Positions 14,780 through 23,367 of a stretch of DNA of 24,381 bases are shown here, in pieces (position 1 is the stretch's first letter; every line of letters starts with the position of its first letter). The translations under genes were made by a program, and so were the position numbers. Source of the DNA: Acinetobacter lwoffii. Lineage in GTDB: Bacteria; Pseudomonadota; Gammaproteobacteria; Pseudomonadales; Moraxellaceae. Under the pieces are notes generated by a model. The model had not been told where the DNA came from, did no database searches, and was given only the letters and a program-made list of their open reading frames with translations. The stretch is taken from contig NZ_DCLL01000046.1 in assembly GCF_002321025.1 (NCBI RefSeq), positions 1-24,381 of the forward strand, in the 5' to 3' direction.

Positions 14780-16633
14780 ATGTCGATACTGTTACAAATA
14801 ACACTGGTTCTGGTCATTGCACTGTTGATGGTGCCACTGAGTAAAAGGCTCAGGTTGCCAAGCGTGCTGGGCTATCTGTTAACAGGGATCATCTTAAGTC
14901 CAAGCCTTTTGCATCTGATTCAGGCACCCGAAGTCATGCGTAGTTTCATGCAAGTCAGCCTAATGGCATTGTTGTTCTGGATCGGCTTGCAACTCAGACC
15001 GAAACGCATTGTCCAGATTAATCCCTCCCTGTGGATGATGGCTACTTTACAGGTACTAATCAGCGCCCTGATTTTTACGCTCATGGCTTGGGTTTTCCTT
15101 CAGCAAAGCCTACTTGCCAGCATTGTAATTGGACTCGCCGGCAGTTTGTCCGCCATGACTTTGGCGATCCAACATCTCAATCATCAGGAACAGTTCGCCA
15201 CCAGCTATGGTCAGCAAGCTTATTCGATCCTCCTAATTCATGCCCTGTTGGCCATTCTGGTGATTGCAGCCATTCCATTATTTGCCGGGATTCGCTCGAC
15301 TGAACATGGCGTGGCCTACTTTGCTGCCCTCGTCGCGACGTTAAGCGGTCTGTTTCTGTGTAATCGTTACCTGATGCAACCGCTGTATCGTTGGATTGCT
15401 AAAAGTGCCAGTCACGAATTGCACGCGATTGTGGCGATTGCGGTGACCTTGGCATTGCTGGTGCTGATGAATACCCTGGGACTAAATCTATTTCTCGGCG
15501 CCTTATTTGCCGGCATTTTACTGGCAGATTCAGATTTTCGGCCTGCAGTAGAAAGTGCTATTCGGCCTTTTCAGGGCCTGTTGATGGGCCTGGCCTTTAT
15601 CAGCCTGGGCATGTCACTAAAATTGCCTGATCTGCTGGATTTTCCCTGGATGATTCTGGGGGGCACTTTTGCTTTAATCTTGGTCAAGTTTGCAATCAGT
15701 CTGGCATTGGCACGTTATCATCAAAATAGCTGGCGCAATAGTACCTTGTTAGCAGCTAGTCTGGCGCAAGGCGGCGAATTTGCCTTACTCGCACTGGTGA
15801 TTGCGGTATCTGACCAGATTATTGCGGCCAATCTGCTCTCTCCATTGCTGTGGATGGTGAGTTTTTCCTTGCTGCTGACGCCAGGATTTCATTGGTTATT
15901 GCACAGCCAGATCTTACCGCGTCTGGATCGTCACAATCATCTGGCAGCGACCTTCGAAACCGGTTCCAATCCTCAAACCAGCACACCGATTCTGCTGATT
16001 GGCTTTGGCCGCTTCGGGCAAATCATCGCCCGGATTTTACTGCAACAGCAACATGCCTTTAGTGTCATGGATAGCACTGTGCCAGCCACTGAACTTCTGG
16101 CGCAGTACGATATTCCTTTCTACCAGGCAGATGCAACAGAGCCGGAAGCCTTGATACAGGCCGGCATTTTTACAGCACAACAGGTGATTGTAGCGATTGA
16201 CGATATTGAAGACTCAATGCTGATCGTGCGGCATCTGCGGCTGAATTATCCTGAAACCTGTTTATGGGTCCGCGCCCGTGATCGACATCATGTGCATTTA
16301 TTGCAGGATTTGGGCGTGAAACATATCTGGCGTGAAACTTATCTTTCCGCCTTGGAACTCAGTCAAGCCTTATTAACCCAGCTCAATCCTGACCCGGAAG
16401 AAAGCCTGCAACAGATTCAAAACTTCCGTGAACAGGATGAAAAGTTGCTCAATAGTCAATATCATCTGGATCCGGATGAACATCCAAATTATGAAAATCA
16501 GCGCAGCAGTTTGGCTGAACTGGAGCATCTGTTTACCCAGGATCAACGCCATAAAGTGCAAAAACAGGCTACACCGCAGCAACAGGATACAAACGGCGCA
16601 GGAATTGATACGTTAAGAGATGAACTGTCCTAA
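14780..16633 (+). CDS. Kef-type cation:proton antiporter (CPA2 family) with RCK domain
   Basis: The 617-residue inner-membrane protein has a Na+/H+ exchanger-type domain of about 12 hydrophobic segments (residues 1-380; opening LLQITLVLVIALLMVPLSKRLRLPSVLGYLLTG). A TrkA-N (RCK) nucleotide-binding domain follows with GFGRFG at 408-413 and an acidic end to the second strand (VMDSTV). This is the KefB/KefC architecture, where the RCK domain binds glutathione or NAD(H) and the channel releases K+ to acidify the cell under electrophile stress. Residues 535-617 form a hydrophilic, Glu/Gln-rich tail. No kefF/kefG-type ancillary oxidoreductase gene is beside it, so whether it is glutathione-gated is uncertain. 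AGGA lies only 2 nt before the ATG, close for a ribosome binding site. It is 50 bp upstream of hslO. Confidence 0.9.
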   Translation: MSILLQITLVLVIALLMVPLSKRLRLPSVLGYLLTGIILSPSLLHLIQAPEVMRSFMQVSLMALLFWIGLQLRPKRIVQINPSLWMMATLQVLISALIFTLMAWVFLQQSLLASIVIGLAGSLSAMTLAIQHLNHQEQFATSYGQQAYSILLIHALLAILVIAAIPLFAGIRSTEHGVAYFAALVATLSGLFLCNRYLMQPLYRWIAKSASHELHAIVAIAVTLALLVLMNTLGLNLFLGALFAGILLADSDFRPAVESAIRPFQGLLMGLAFISLGMSLKLPDLLDFPWMILGGTFALILVKFAISLALARYHQNSWRNSTLLAASLAQGGEFALLALVIAVSDQIIAANLLSPLLWMVSFSLLLTPGFHWLLHSQILPRLDRHNHLAATFETGSNPQTSTPILLIGFGRFGQIIARILLQQQHAFSVMDSTVPATELLAQYDIPFYQADATEPEALIQAGIFTAQQVIVAIDDIEDSMLIVRHLRLNYPETCLWVRARDRHHVHLLQDLGVKHIWRETYLSALELSQALLTQLNPDPEESLQQIQNFREQDEKLLNSQYHLDPDEHPNYENQRSSLAELEHLFTQDQRHKVQKQATPQQQDTNGAGIDTLRDELS

Positions 16634-16683
16634 CTTGTGTTTTACAATAATGACACCATTAAAGCAGGGTTATGGAGAATTTT

Positions 16684-17559
16684 ATGTCTGATTTACGCCA
16701 ACGCTTTTTTATTGAAGATAGCCCTGTTCGTGGTGAAGTGGTGCATCTTGAAGAAGCTTTACAAACCATTTTAGCGCAACGTGACTATGCGCCTGCAGTT
16801 AAAATCCTGCTAGGTGAAATGCTTAGTGCCACTGCACTGCTGGCCAGCACATTGAAGATTAAAGGGCGTATCAGCCTGCAAATTCAGGCATCGGGCACAT
16901 TTAAATGGGCTATGGCTGAATGTAACCATTTGGGTGAAGTTCGCGCTCTGGCCGACTATGAAGAAGATCCGCACTTTCTGGTCGGTGAAGACAGTAGTAC
17001 AGTGTTGAAATCACTCACCTCTCCGGTTCTATTCATCAATATCGAACCAGAATTTGGTGAGCGTTATCAGGGGATTGTACCTCTTGATAAAGAAAATCTC
17101 GCGGGCTGTCTGATGCAGTATTATGACCTGTCTGCACAAATTCCAACGCGCATTGTATTGGCGAGCGACCATCAGCGTGCAGGTGGTTTACTGATTCAGT
17201 TGTTACCACGTAATAGTGAAGAAGAACAACGCCGGGTAGATGAAGACCTATGGCCACGTCTGACCATGCTGACAGAGACCCTAAAAACTGAAGAGTTAGT
17301 CGGTTTGCAAGCCACGGATATTCTGTACCGTTTATATAACGAAGAAGAAGTGCGTCTGCCAGATACGGAAGTGTTGAAGTTTGGTTGTACCTGCTCTAAA
17401 GAGCGTTGTGCAGTCGCTTTACAGCAAATCGGCATAGAGTCGATCCGTGAAACGCTGGAATTCCAGAATCCGATCGAGATGGACTGTCAGTTCTGTAACA
17501 GCCAATATACCTTTACCGCTGAAGAAGCCTTGGGTCTATTTGGTAAGCACCTGAGCTAA
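16684..17559 (+). CDS. hslO: Redox-regulated chaperone Hsp33
   Basis: Hsp33 is a cytosolic holdase activated by oxidation and unfolding. The 291-residue product carries the zinc-binding redox switch in its C-terminal part: C235-x-C237 (GCTCSKERC) and C268-x-x-C271 (CQFC), matching E. coli C232/C234 and C265/C268. The third Cys of the first motif (C242) is an extra residue. The N-terminal domain shows FIEDSPVRGEVVHL, LLGEMLSATALLASTLKIKGRISLQIQASG and GCLMQYYDLSAQIPTRI. I start at ATG 16684, with GGAG six nt upstream; an earlier ATG at 16672 would add four residues and has a poorer site. A tetraloop terminator follows. It sits after the Kef antiporter, both being stress-linked. Confidence 0.97.
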   Translation: MSDLRQRFFIEDSPVRGEVVHLEEALQTILAQRDYAPAVKILLGEMLSATALLASTLKIKGRISLQIQASGTFKWAMAECNHLGEVRALADYEEDPHFLVGEDSSTVLKSLTSPVLFINIEPEFGERYQGIVPLDKENLAGCLMQYYDLSAQIPTRIVLASDHQRAGGLLIQLLPRNSEEEQRRVDEDLWPRLTMLTETLKTEELVGLQATDILYRLYNEEEVRLPDTEVLKFGCTCSKERCAVALQQIGIESIRETLEFQNPIEMDCQFCNSQYTFTAEEALGLFGKHLS

Positions 17560-17580
17560 GCAGTTCGAATCCTTAAGCTT

Positions 17581-17607
17581 AAAAGCATTCTCCGGAATGC
17601 TTTTTTT
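17581..17607 (+). terminator. Terminator of hslO
   Basis: AAAAGCATTC (17581-17590) and GAATGCTTTT (17595-17604) form a perfect 10-bp stem around a TCCG loop and run into a T-run to 17607, 22 nt after the hslO stop. Confidence 0.92.
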
Positions 17608-17880
17608 ATATTTTAACACCTGGTCGACTGAGCTCAACAAAGCGTATTCCCCTACAGTAGAAAACCTGTCTACTTCCTGAATCAAACTCTCATGTAAATC
17701 CAATCCGAGAATCCCTGTTAAATTATAAGATTATTCACATTAATAAAACCTGAATATTTATCATTTTCAAAAAATTATGAGAAAAACTGCACAGTTCATA
17801 CTCTTGATTTAATTATGCTTTTAAAATAAATTAGAGCAATAATTCTAAAATGAATACATTATCAATTTAACAGGTATGTT

Positions 17881-18342
17881 ATGAGAAAATTATTGAATAC
17901 TCTAGTAATGGGGATGAGTTTAGCCGCAGTTTCTAGCTTGGCCTTTGCCTATGAAGATCCGTTATTGGGTAAATGGAAAACCATCGATGATCAGTCTGGT
18001 TATTCTCGTGCGGATGTGGAAATTCGCAAGAAAGCAGATGGTAGTTATGAAGGGGTGATTGTCGAAACACGCAGCTTGCCTGGCGCAGAAAAAATGGGCA
18101 TCTGTCATAAATGTCCAGGTCAGCTCAAGAACAAGCCTTTTCTAGGCCTGCCGTTTATTTGGGATTTTAAGGCAGATCCGAAAAAGCCACGTGAATACCA
18201 TGATGGCAAAGTGCTTGATCCGATCAGTGGCAAAGTTTATAAGGGTAAAGCACGCTTAAGTGCCAATGGCAAACGTCTAACCTTACGTGGCTATGTCGGG
18301 GTATCGGTAATTGGTCGCAGTGTTACTTGGGTAAAATATTAA
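17881..18342 (+). CDS. Exported DUF2147 family protein
   Basis: The 153-residue precursor begins with a clear signal peptide (MRKLLNTLVMGMSLAAVSSLAFA, probable cleavage after residue 23 before YEDPLLGKW), so the mature protein is about 130 residues and periplasmic. The mature part matches the DUF2147 family (PF09917): an early GKWKTIDD, then DVEIRKKADGSYEGVIVE, LPFIWDFKADPK and the closing LTLRGYVGVSVIGRSVTWVK. The family is widespread in Acinetobacter and Helicobacter and has no established function. A cysteine pair (CHKC, about residue 76) is present and may be structural. The ATG at 17881 has AGGT five nt upstream. It is flanked by terminators, so it is monocistronic. Confidence 0.88.
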   Translation: MRKLLNTLVMGMSLAAVSSLAFAYEDPLLGKWKTIDDQSGYSRADVEIRKKADGSYEGVIVETRSLPGAEKMGICHKCPGQLKNKPFLGLPFIWDFKADPKKPREYHDGKVLDPISGKVYKGKARLSANGKRLTLRGYVGVSVIGRSVTWVKY

Positions 18343-18358
18343 TTTCAGAAAGATTTTC

Positions 18359-18384
18359 AAAGCCCCTATATCAGGGGCTTTTTT
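18359..18384 (+). terminator. Terminator of the DUF2147 gene
   Basis: AAAGCCCCT... pairing: AGCCCCT (18361-18367) with AGGGGCT (18373-18379), extended by two A-T pairs, loop ATATC, then a T-run. It is 17 nt after the stop codon. Confidence 0.92.
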
Positions 18385-18826
18385 CTTTGTCATGATTTGA
18401 AACAATAAGGTACAAATAAAAACTGTTTTGGAGCAGGCAAAGTCATAATAATGGATCGAAGACGGTTATTTTTTATCCACTTATGATGATCAATCTTCAG
18501 CCTTGTTCAATTCTGTCCTCTGGTCTGCTTTGCAGCCCTGATATGGCGCCCTCTATTCAACATAGGAAAGTGATTGAATACGCTTTGTCGATAACACATA
18601 AAATTATAAAAACAACTTCAGCTTTAACCTTCTTTGCCTCGCATGCTGCTGATAAAGATCCGGTCAGACCGACTGATTCATCAACTACCAGTGCATCCCG
18701 ACTCTTCACTCATGATCATTTGAGTCATCACTCTGAGTCTGCATGTCCAAGGATTGGAAAGCGTTCTATTTTAGTACCTTCCCTTTCTACGGATTTTGCA
18801 CACTTGGCTGTTTAAGGAGTAGACCC
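18385..18826. other. 442-bp gene-free leader region upstream of the cbpM-like gene
   Basis: No convincing coding frame is present. A short inverted repeat, TATTCAA/TTGAATA (18554-18560 and 18574-18580), is visible. An ACTCA...TGAGT repeat occurs near 18705-18725. The only AT-rich, promoter-like patch (TTGAAT at 18574 with ATAAAA about 20 bp on) is weak. The stretch is long for a leader of a 109-residue protein and might hold a heat-responsive promoter or a remnant of an upstream gene, but I see no DnaJ-like codons in it. Confidence 0.5.
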
Positions 18827-19156
18827 ATGACTACGATTCAGTACCAAGAAAGTTTTTCCCACGGTTATACCCCCTCAGAAATTATGGACGATCGTTCATT
18901 TGACTTGATCCACTTTGCAGAAGCGTGTGGACAAAGCCCGGAATGGGTCATGCAGTTAATTGAACATGGAATTTTACCCAATCGTTCTACACCCCCGACC
19001 AGCACTTTCCTCGGTGAAGATATCTCGCGTGCACAACGCGCCTATCGCCTGCAACGCGATTTTGATGCCTCATTTAGCGCCGTTGCCATGATGCTGGACC
19101 TCATTGATGAAGTGCAGGAGTTACGCCGCGAGGTCAAACATTTGCACTTCAAGTAA
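18827..19156 (+). CDS. CbpM-like chaperone modulator
   Basis: The 109-residue product resembles CbpM, the small MerR-like helix-turn-helix protein that modulates the DnaJ-type co-chaperone CbpA. Visible family features are FAEACGQSPEWVMQLIEHGIL (helix-turn-helix region, about residues 30-50), EDISRAQRAYRLQRDF and a leucine-rich C-terminal helix (MLDLIDEVQELRREVKHL). The ATG at 18827 has AAGGAG seven nt upstream, a strong site that fixes the start. In E. coli and many relatives cbpM follows cbpA directly. Here no DnaJ-domain gene precedes it, and none follows in the window. It is closed by a hairpin terminator at 19166-19206. I therefore leave the symbol blank. Confidence 0.8.
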   Translation: MTTIQYQESFSHGYTPSEIMDDRSFDLIHFAEACGQSPEWVMQLIEHGILPNRSTPPTSTFLGEDISRAQRAYRLQRDFDASFSAVAMMLDLIDEVQELRREVKHLHFK

Positions 19157-19165
19157 ATCCTTTTC

Positions 19166-19206
19166 ATGTTCTGTCGATCTGCATTTTCCAGTGCAGATCA
19201 GAACAT
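19166..19206 (+). terminator. Terminator hairpin after the cbpM-like gene
   Basis: ATGTTCT (19166-19172) pairs with AGAACAT (19200-19206), and after a 3-nt bulge GATCTGCA (19176-19183) pairs with TGCAGATC (19192-19199). The loop is 8 nt. A T/A-rich stretch follows; the T-run is not strong. Confidence 0.65.
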
Positions 19207-19281
19207 ATTTATATTTAATTTTATGATTAGAGTATAAGAATCCCTATGAAAACCAAAGATTGCAATAAGAAACTCAAATAC

Positions 19282-19503
19282 ATGTTTCCCGAATACCGCG
19301 ACTTGATTGTGCAACTTCGCGAGGAAAATCCCTATTTTGCCAGGTTATTCGAGGAACATAATGAGCTGGACAAAGAAATCAGCCAGCTTGAACTTGATCC
19401 AGTCAATCATATCAACAATGATATTGAGGCGATCAAGCGTAAAAAACTGAAATTAAAAGATGAAATCTATAAAATACTGACTCGAACAGCTCAAGTTGAG
19501 TGA
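19282..19503 (+). CDS. YdcH-type small protein (DUF465)
   Basis: The 73-residue product begins MFPEYRDLIVQLREENPYFARLFEEHNELDKEI. This is nearly the exact start of E. coli YdcH (74 aa), the type of the DUF465 family, a small soluble two-helix hairpin protein of unknown function. The second helix ends KRKKLKLKDEIYKIL, as in the family. The frame extends back to ATG 19246, adding MKTKDCNKKLKY. Neither start has a good ribosome binding site, so I favour 19282 on family grounds. It is preceded by the cbpM terminator and followed by the convergent CorA-type gene. Function cannot be assigned. Confidence 0.82.
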   Translation: MFPEYRDLIVQLREENPYFARLFEEHNELDKEISQLELDPVNHINNDIEAIKRKKLKLKDEIYKILTRTAQVE

Positions 19504-19617
19504 TCAGCAGAACAGAGTGTTGATTTCTACAGAGCTAATCTAAAATTGAAGTCCACTGATCTACGTGTGCTTGAAAAATAGGACAACTTTTATAAATATC
19601 GATTGATAAAGGTAGCT

Positions 19618-20853
19618 CTATTTTAATTTGGTCAGCTTTTCAACTTCTTTCATGGTCTCTTTCACTGATTGCTTAATCGGCTCATAGTCAAGGAACCAGA
19701 ACAGATTCACGTGTTGATTCTTATGCTGTTGTGCCAGTAGATCAATCACACTGCGCTCCCCTCGACCGACCAGATGTCTGCGATAGAAATAATACACCAG
19801 CAATACCGTGCTAATGAACATGATCATCAACATACTCCAGAACCCGACAGGAGATTTCGCCCCCGGAATAAATTCAAAGTTCATCCCGTAAATCCCGGTC
19901 AATAAGGTCAGCGGTGCAAAAATAGCGGTAATTATCGCCAAGATGCGCATATTTTCATTGGTCTGATTGGCAATGGCTGAAAAATGCAGGTCGATCGCCG
20001 CCTGAATCGAGGCACGCAAACGAACAGTGTGTTTTTGGATGCGCTCTACATGGCTGACCAGGTCATTCATTCGGACCAGCATAATATCCTGTCGTTCCGA
20101 CTTCTTCTTGCCTTTCAAGTGCGGATAATTATCGATAATTTCATCTCGCAGTTCTTGCAAGGTATCAATTTGCTCTTCACAGAGATTTTCCACTTGTTGA
20201 AAAGACATGCTTTCTTGCAATAACTGGTTCCATTTGGTAAAGCGGCGATGCCCCTGTAATAACTCCTGTTGCCAGAATTCAACCCGTCGGGTTAAAGGCA
20301 CACGTAAATCCAAATAACCATCCACCATGCTATTCAGTAAACGTAACGATAAATCCAGCGGGGTCATCGGGAGTTTTCGTGACTTATTTTGTTCCTGAGT
20401 GGAACGGATCACATGGGTTTCAATACGGGAAATATAATTTTTTATTGCTTTATTGCCTTGCTCACGTACTGTAATCAGCACTTGAGGAGTCATGATAAAA
20501 CTAATCGGAGTAGTCGCCAGACCAAACACTTTTTCATGCTGTTCCAGCGCCTGCTCACCGCTCTCGATGTCATCATCCGGGGTAATCAGCTTGCGAAAAA
20601 TAAGCAGCTCATAGTCATCCATGCTATCAAATACACAAGGATGTTCTAAATTAAGAATATCGTTTACATGCAATTCGTTTAGGTATAAATGGGTCTGCTG
20701 TTCTATTTCTTTTTGCCAAGTCTCAGCCCGATTAACCACATCTGCCCGGGTATAGTCGATCCAGATAAATTCAGGTTCGGCTTGAGCAATAGGCTCTTTT
20801 TGTACAAAAATATGATGTTCGGTCGGATGTTGGTAAAAATAATAAACCTGCAT
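19618..20853 (-). CDS. CorA-type divalent cation transporter
   Basis: The 411-residue product is a CorA/ZntB-type Mg2+ (or Zn2+/Co2+/Ni2+) channel of the inner membrane. The large N-terminal cytoplasmic domain is alpha/beta, and a long stalk helix runs roughly 215-300. Two membrane segments follow: about 302-320 (ILAIITAIFAPLTLLTGIYG) and 338-358. The selectivity motif GMN is at 323-325, in the loop after the first membrane helix. After the second helix the protein continues about 53 residues (HLVGRGERSVIDLLAQQHKN... to the C-terminus). Most CorA proteins end a few basic residues after this helix, so this cytoplasmic tail is unusual. The start at 20853 has only a weak GAGA site. The gene is downstream of the pnp terminator and is likely a separate transcript. 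Confidence 0.93.
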   Translation of the reverse strand: MQVYYFYQHPTEHHIFVQKEPIAQAEPEFIWIDYTRADVVNRAETWQKEIEQQTHLYLNELHVNDILNLEHPCVFDSMDDYELLIFRKLITPDDDIESGEQALEQHEKVFGLATTPISFIMTPQVLITVREQGNKAIKNYISRIETHVIRSTQEQNKSRKLPMTPLDLSLRLLNSMVDGYLDLRVPLTRRVEFWQQELLQGHRRFTKWNQLLQESMSFQQVENLCEEQIDTLQELRDEIIDNYPHLKGKKKSERQDIMLVRMNDLVSHVERIQKHTVRLRASIQAAIDLHFSAIANQTNENMRILAIITAIFAPLTLLTGIYGMNFEFIPGAKSPVGFWSMLMIMFISTVLLVYYFYRRHLVGRGERSVIDLLAQQHKNQHVNLFWFLDYEPIKQSVKETMKEVEKLTKLK

Positions 20854-21008
20854 TAAGACAATTCTCTATTCACAATTCTGCTTTTTGTTGTTGCAGGATA
20901 GAGCTAGTAGGCCTTCCCCATCTATCCGTCTTAAAATTATGAGCCGAGCCGCAGACTTAAGCAATCCAATCAGTCTTTATTTGCGTAGCAGAATCTTATT
21001 GAAGGCAT

Positions 21009-21063
21009 AAAAAAGCCCTGAGCCAGCCAAAGTAAACATTTTGACCAAGCTCAGGGCTTTTTT
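21009..21063 (-). terminator. Terminator of the rpsO-pnp transcript (bidirectional)
   Basis: AAAAAAGCCCTGAGC (21009-21023) and GCTCAGGGCTTTTTT (21049-21063) form a perfect 15-bp stem. The loop is 25 nt. It lies 43 bp after the pnp stop and is T-rich on both strands. Confidence 0.88.
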
Positions 21064-21068
21064 ATTGT

Positions 21069-21096
21069 TATTCACATGAGTTTTCCCATGTGAATA
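21069..21096 (-). other. Hairpin immediately after pnp
   Basis: TATTCACATG (21069-21078) and CATGTGAATA (21087-21096) form a perfect 10-bp stem with an 8-nt loop just after the pnp stop codon. No T-run follows before the main terminator, so it may protect the 3' end from exonucleases or aid termination. Confidence 0.6.
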
Positions 21097-21105
21097 TTTT
21101 AACGA

Positions 21106-23199
21106 TTAAACTTGTTCGATGTCTTTCATCGTTAATTTGATACGGCCACGGTTATCAACATCCGCAACCTGTACTTTCACTTCTTGACCTTCTTTCAATA
21201 CATCTGCCACGTTCGCAATGCGTTCGTTTGAGATTTGAGAGATGTGAAGCAAGCCATCAGTACCTGGCAGGATATTCACGAACGCACCGAATTCAACGAT
21301 ACGGATCACTTTACCTACGTAGATTGTACCTGGCTCGATTTCAGCAGTAAGTGCCTGGATCTTGGCCACTGCAGCTTGCGCTGCCGCTTTAGTTTCACCA
21401 AATACGCGAACTGTACCGTTATCTTCGATATCGATCGCCGCTTTAGTTTCTTCAGTAATCGCACGAATGGTCGCGCCACCTTTACCGATCACATCACGGA
21501 TTTTATCCGGGTTGATATTGATCACCTGGAATGTTGGTGCGTGCATCGAAATTTCAGGACGCGCACGTGAAATCACCTGGTTCATCTCATTCAAGATGTG
21601 CATACGACCCGCATAAGCCTGGTTCAATGCAGATTCCATGATCTCTTCAGTGATACCTTCGATCTTGATGTCCATTTGTAGCGCAGTAATACCGTTTGCA
21701 GAACCAGCTACTTTAAAGTCCATGTCGCCCAAGTGATCTTCATCACCCAAGATGTCAGAAAGAACTGCGAAACGCTCGCCTTCTTTCACTAGACCCATCG
21801 CAATACCTGCAACTGGTGCTTTAAGTGGAACACCAGCATCCATAAGAGAAAGTGATGCACCACATACAGACGCCATTGAAGACGAACCGTTAGATTCAGT
21901 GATGTCAGATACGATACGGATCACGTACGGGAAGCGATCAGCAGCAGGAAGTACAGCTTGAACACCACGACGTGCCAGACGACCGTGACCAATCTCACGA
22001 CGCTTAGGACCAGATTCACGGCCAGTTTCACCTACAGAATATGCAGGGAAGTTGTAGTGCAACATGAAGTTGTCAGTTTTTGTACCTGCAAGAGTATCAA
22101 CCATCAACGCATCACGAGTATTACCCAAAGTCGTTGTGACCAAGGCTTGAGTTTCACCACGTGTGAACAATGCAGAACCGTGAGCACGATCCAATACGCC
22201 TACTTGTACGTCGATTGCACGAACAGTTTTGGTATCACGACCATCGATACGTGGCTTACCAGACAGGATGTTGTCACGTACAGTACGATATTTAAGGTCT
22301 TCGAACAGCTCATTTACTTCTTCTGCAATGCCAGTTTCGTCATTTTCAGGAACGAACTGTGCAACTGCTTCTGCATAAAGCGCGTCAAGTGCCGCATAAC
22401 GGTCTTGCTTAACTGCAATCGTGTAAGCTTCAGAAATTTTCGCTTCGAATGCTTCTTTCAATTTACCAAGAAGTTCTTCGTTTTTAACTGGAGCAACCCA
22501 AGTTGATTCAACCGCGCCTGCAGCTGCAGCAAATTCTTTGATCGCTTGGATCGCAATTTGCATTTCGTCATGACCGAACAATACAGCGCCCAGCATTTGA
22601 TCTTCTGAAAGCTCTTTCGCTTCAGATTCAACCATCAATACTGCAGTTTCCGTACCCGCAACAACAAGATCAAGATCAGACTCTTTAAGTTGTTCAAGGT
22701 TCGGGTTCAGGATGTATTCACCGTTGATTAAACCAACGCGCGCACCACCGATTGGACCACGGAAAGGAGTACCAGCGATAGACAATGCAGCAGATGTACC
22801 TAACATTGCAGCAATGTCAGCATCCATTGTTTTATCAGAAGAAATAACTGTGGCTGTTACTTGAATTTCGTTGAAGTAACCTTCCGGGAACAACGGACGA
22901 ATTGGACGGTCAATCAGACGTGAAATCAAAGTTTCAGCTTCAGACTGACGGCCTTCACGCTTGCCATAACCACCCGGGATACGACCAGCAGCATATTGCT
23001 TTTCTTGGTAGTTAACAGTTAATGGGAAGAAATCTTGACCTGCTTTTGCTTTAGGCTGTGCCACAACAGCGACAAGTACTTGTACGCCGCCCATGGTGAT
23101 CACAACAGTGTTTGCCTGACGGGCAACACGACCTGTTTCCAAGATAACGTTGTGCTGACCGAATTGGAATTCTTTACGAATAATATTAAACATTGACAT
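21106..23199 (-). CDS. pnp: Polynucleotide phosphorylase
   Basis: PNPase degrades RNA 3'-5' using phosphate, releasing nucleoside diphosphates; it is a degradosome component in many bacteria. The 697-residue product has two RNase PH domains (about residues 1-210 and 310-535), with GRIPGGYGKREGR in the first and FTRGETQAL and GDEDHLGDMDFKVAG (metal-binding aspartates) in the second. A KH domain follows (about 550-615, IRDVIGKGGATIRAITEET), then an S1 domain (about 620-690, IVEFGAFVNILPGTDGLLHISQI). Length is normal (E. coli 711 aa). The start at ATG 23199 has AGGA 11 nt upstream; an ATG two codons later is less well spaced. It is downstream of rpsO, the classical operon order, with hairpins in the gap. 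Confidence 0.98.
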   Translation of the reverse strand: MSMFNIIRKEFQFGQHNVILETGRVARQANTVVITMGGVQVLVAVVAQPKAKAGQDFFPLTVNYQEKQYAAGRIPGGYGKREGRQSEAETLISRLIDRPIRPLFPEGYFNEIQVTATVISSDKTMDADIAAMLGTSAALSIAGTPFRGPIGGARVGLINGEYILNPNLEQLKESDLDLVVAGTETAVLMVESEAKELSEDQMLGAVLFGHDEMQIAIQAIKEFAAAAGAVESTWVAPVKNEELLGKLKEAFEAKISEAYTIAVKQDRYAALDALYAEAVAQFVPENDETGIAEEVNELFEDLKYRTVRDNILSGKPRIDGRDTKTVRAIDVQVGVLDRAHGSALFTRGETQALVTTTLGNTRDALMVDTLAGTKTDNFMLHYNFPAYSVGETGRESGPKRREIGHGRLARRGVQAVLPAADRFPYVIRIVSDITESNGSSSMASVCGASLSLMDAGVPLKAPVAGIAMGLVKEGERFAVLSDILGDEDHLGDMDFKVAGSANGITALQMDIKIEGITEEIMESALNQAYAGRMHILNEMNQVISRARPEISMHAPTFQVININPDKIRDVIGKGGATIRAITEETKAAIDIEDNGTVRVFGETKAAAQAAVAKIQALTAEIEPGTIYVGKVIRIVEFGAFVNILPGTDGLLHISQISNERIANVADVLKEGQEVKVQVADVDNRGRIKLTMKDIEQV

Positions 23200-23338
23200 G
23201 TTTTATTTTTTCCTAGTTCTTGTGAACAATTATTCTAGTGGAGACCCCTAAGGTTTGGCATTCATGACCATATGGACGAGTAAATGACAAAGCTTAGAAG
23301 CCGACCTCACCAGATTAAATACTATTTTTAAACACAAA

Positions 23339-23363
23339 GAAGGAGCGAAACATTCGCCCCTTC
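23339..23363 (-). other. rpsO-pnp intergenic hairpin, proximal to pnp
   Basis: GAAGG and GCGAA (23339-23349) pair with TTCGC and CCTTC (23353-23363), with one mismatched pair between and an ACA loop. Read leftward it is followed by TTTGTGTTT, so it can act as a partial terminator or, with the neighbouring hairpin, as an RNase processing site in the leader of pnp. Confidence 0.6.
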
Positions 23364-23367
23364 CACT

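Noticed and set aside
18483..18815. 110-codon open frame in the leader of the cbpM-like gene
   Set aside because: Low-information composition, no ribosome binding site and no recognisable family; it runs into the cbpM Shine-Dalgarno region.
21958..22506. 182-codon frame antisense to pnp
   Set aside because: It is a shadow of pnp codon use (Cys/Thr-rich, no recognisable fold, no ribosome binding site).
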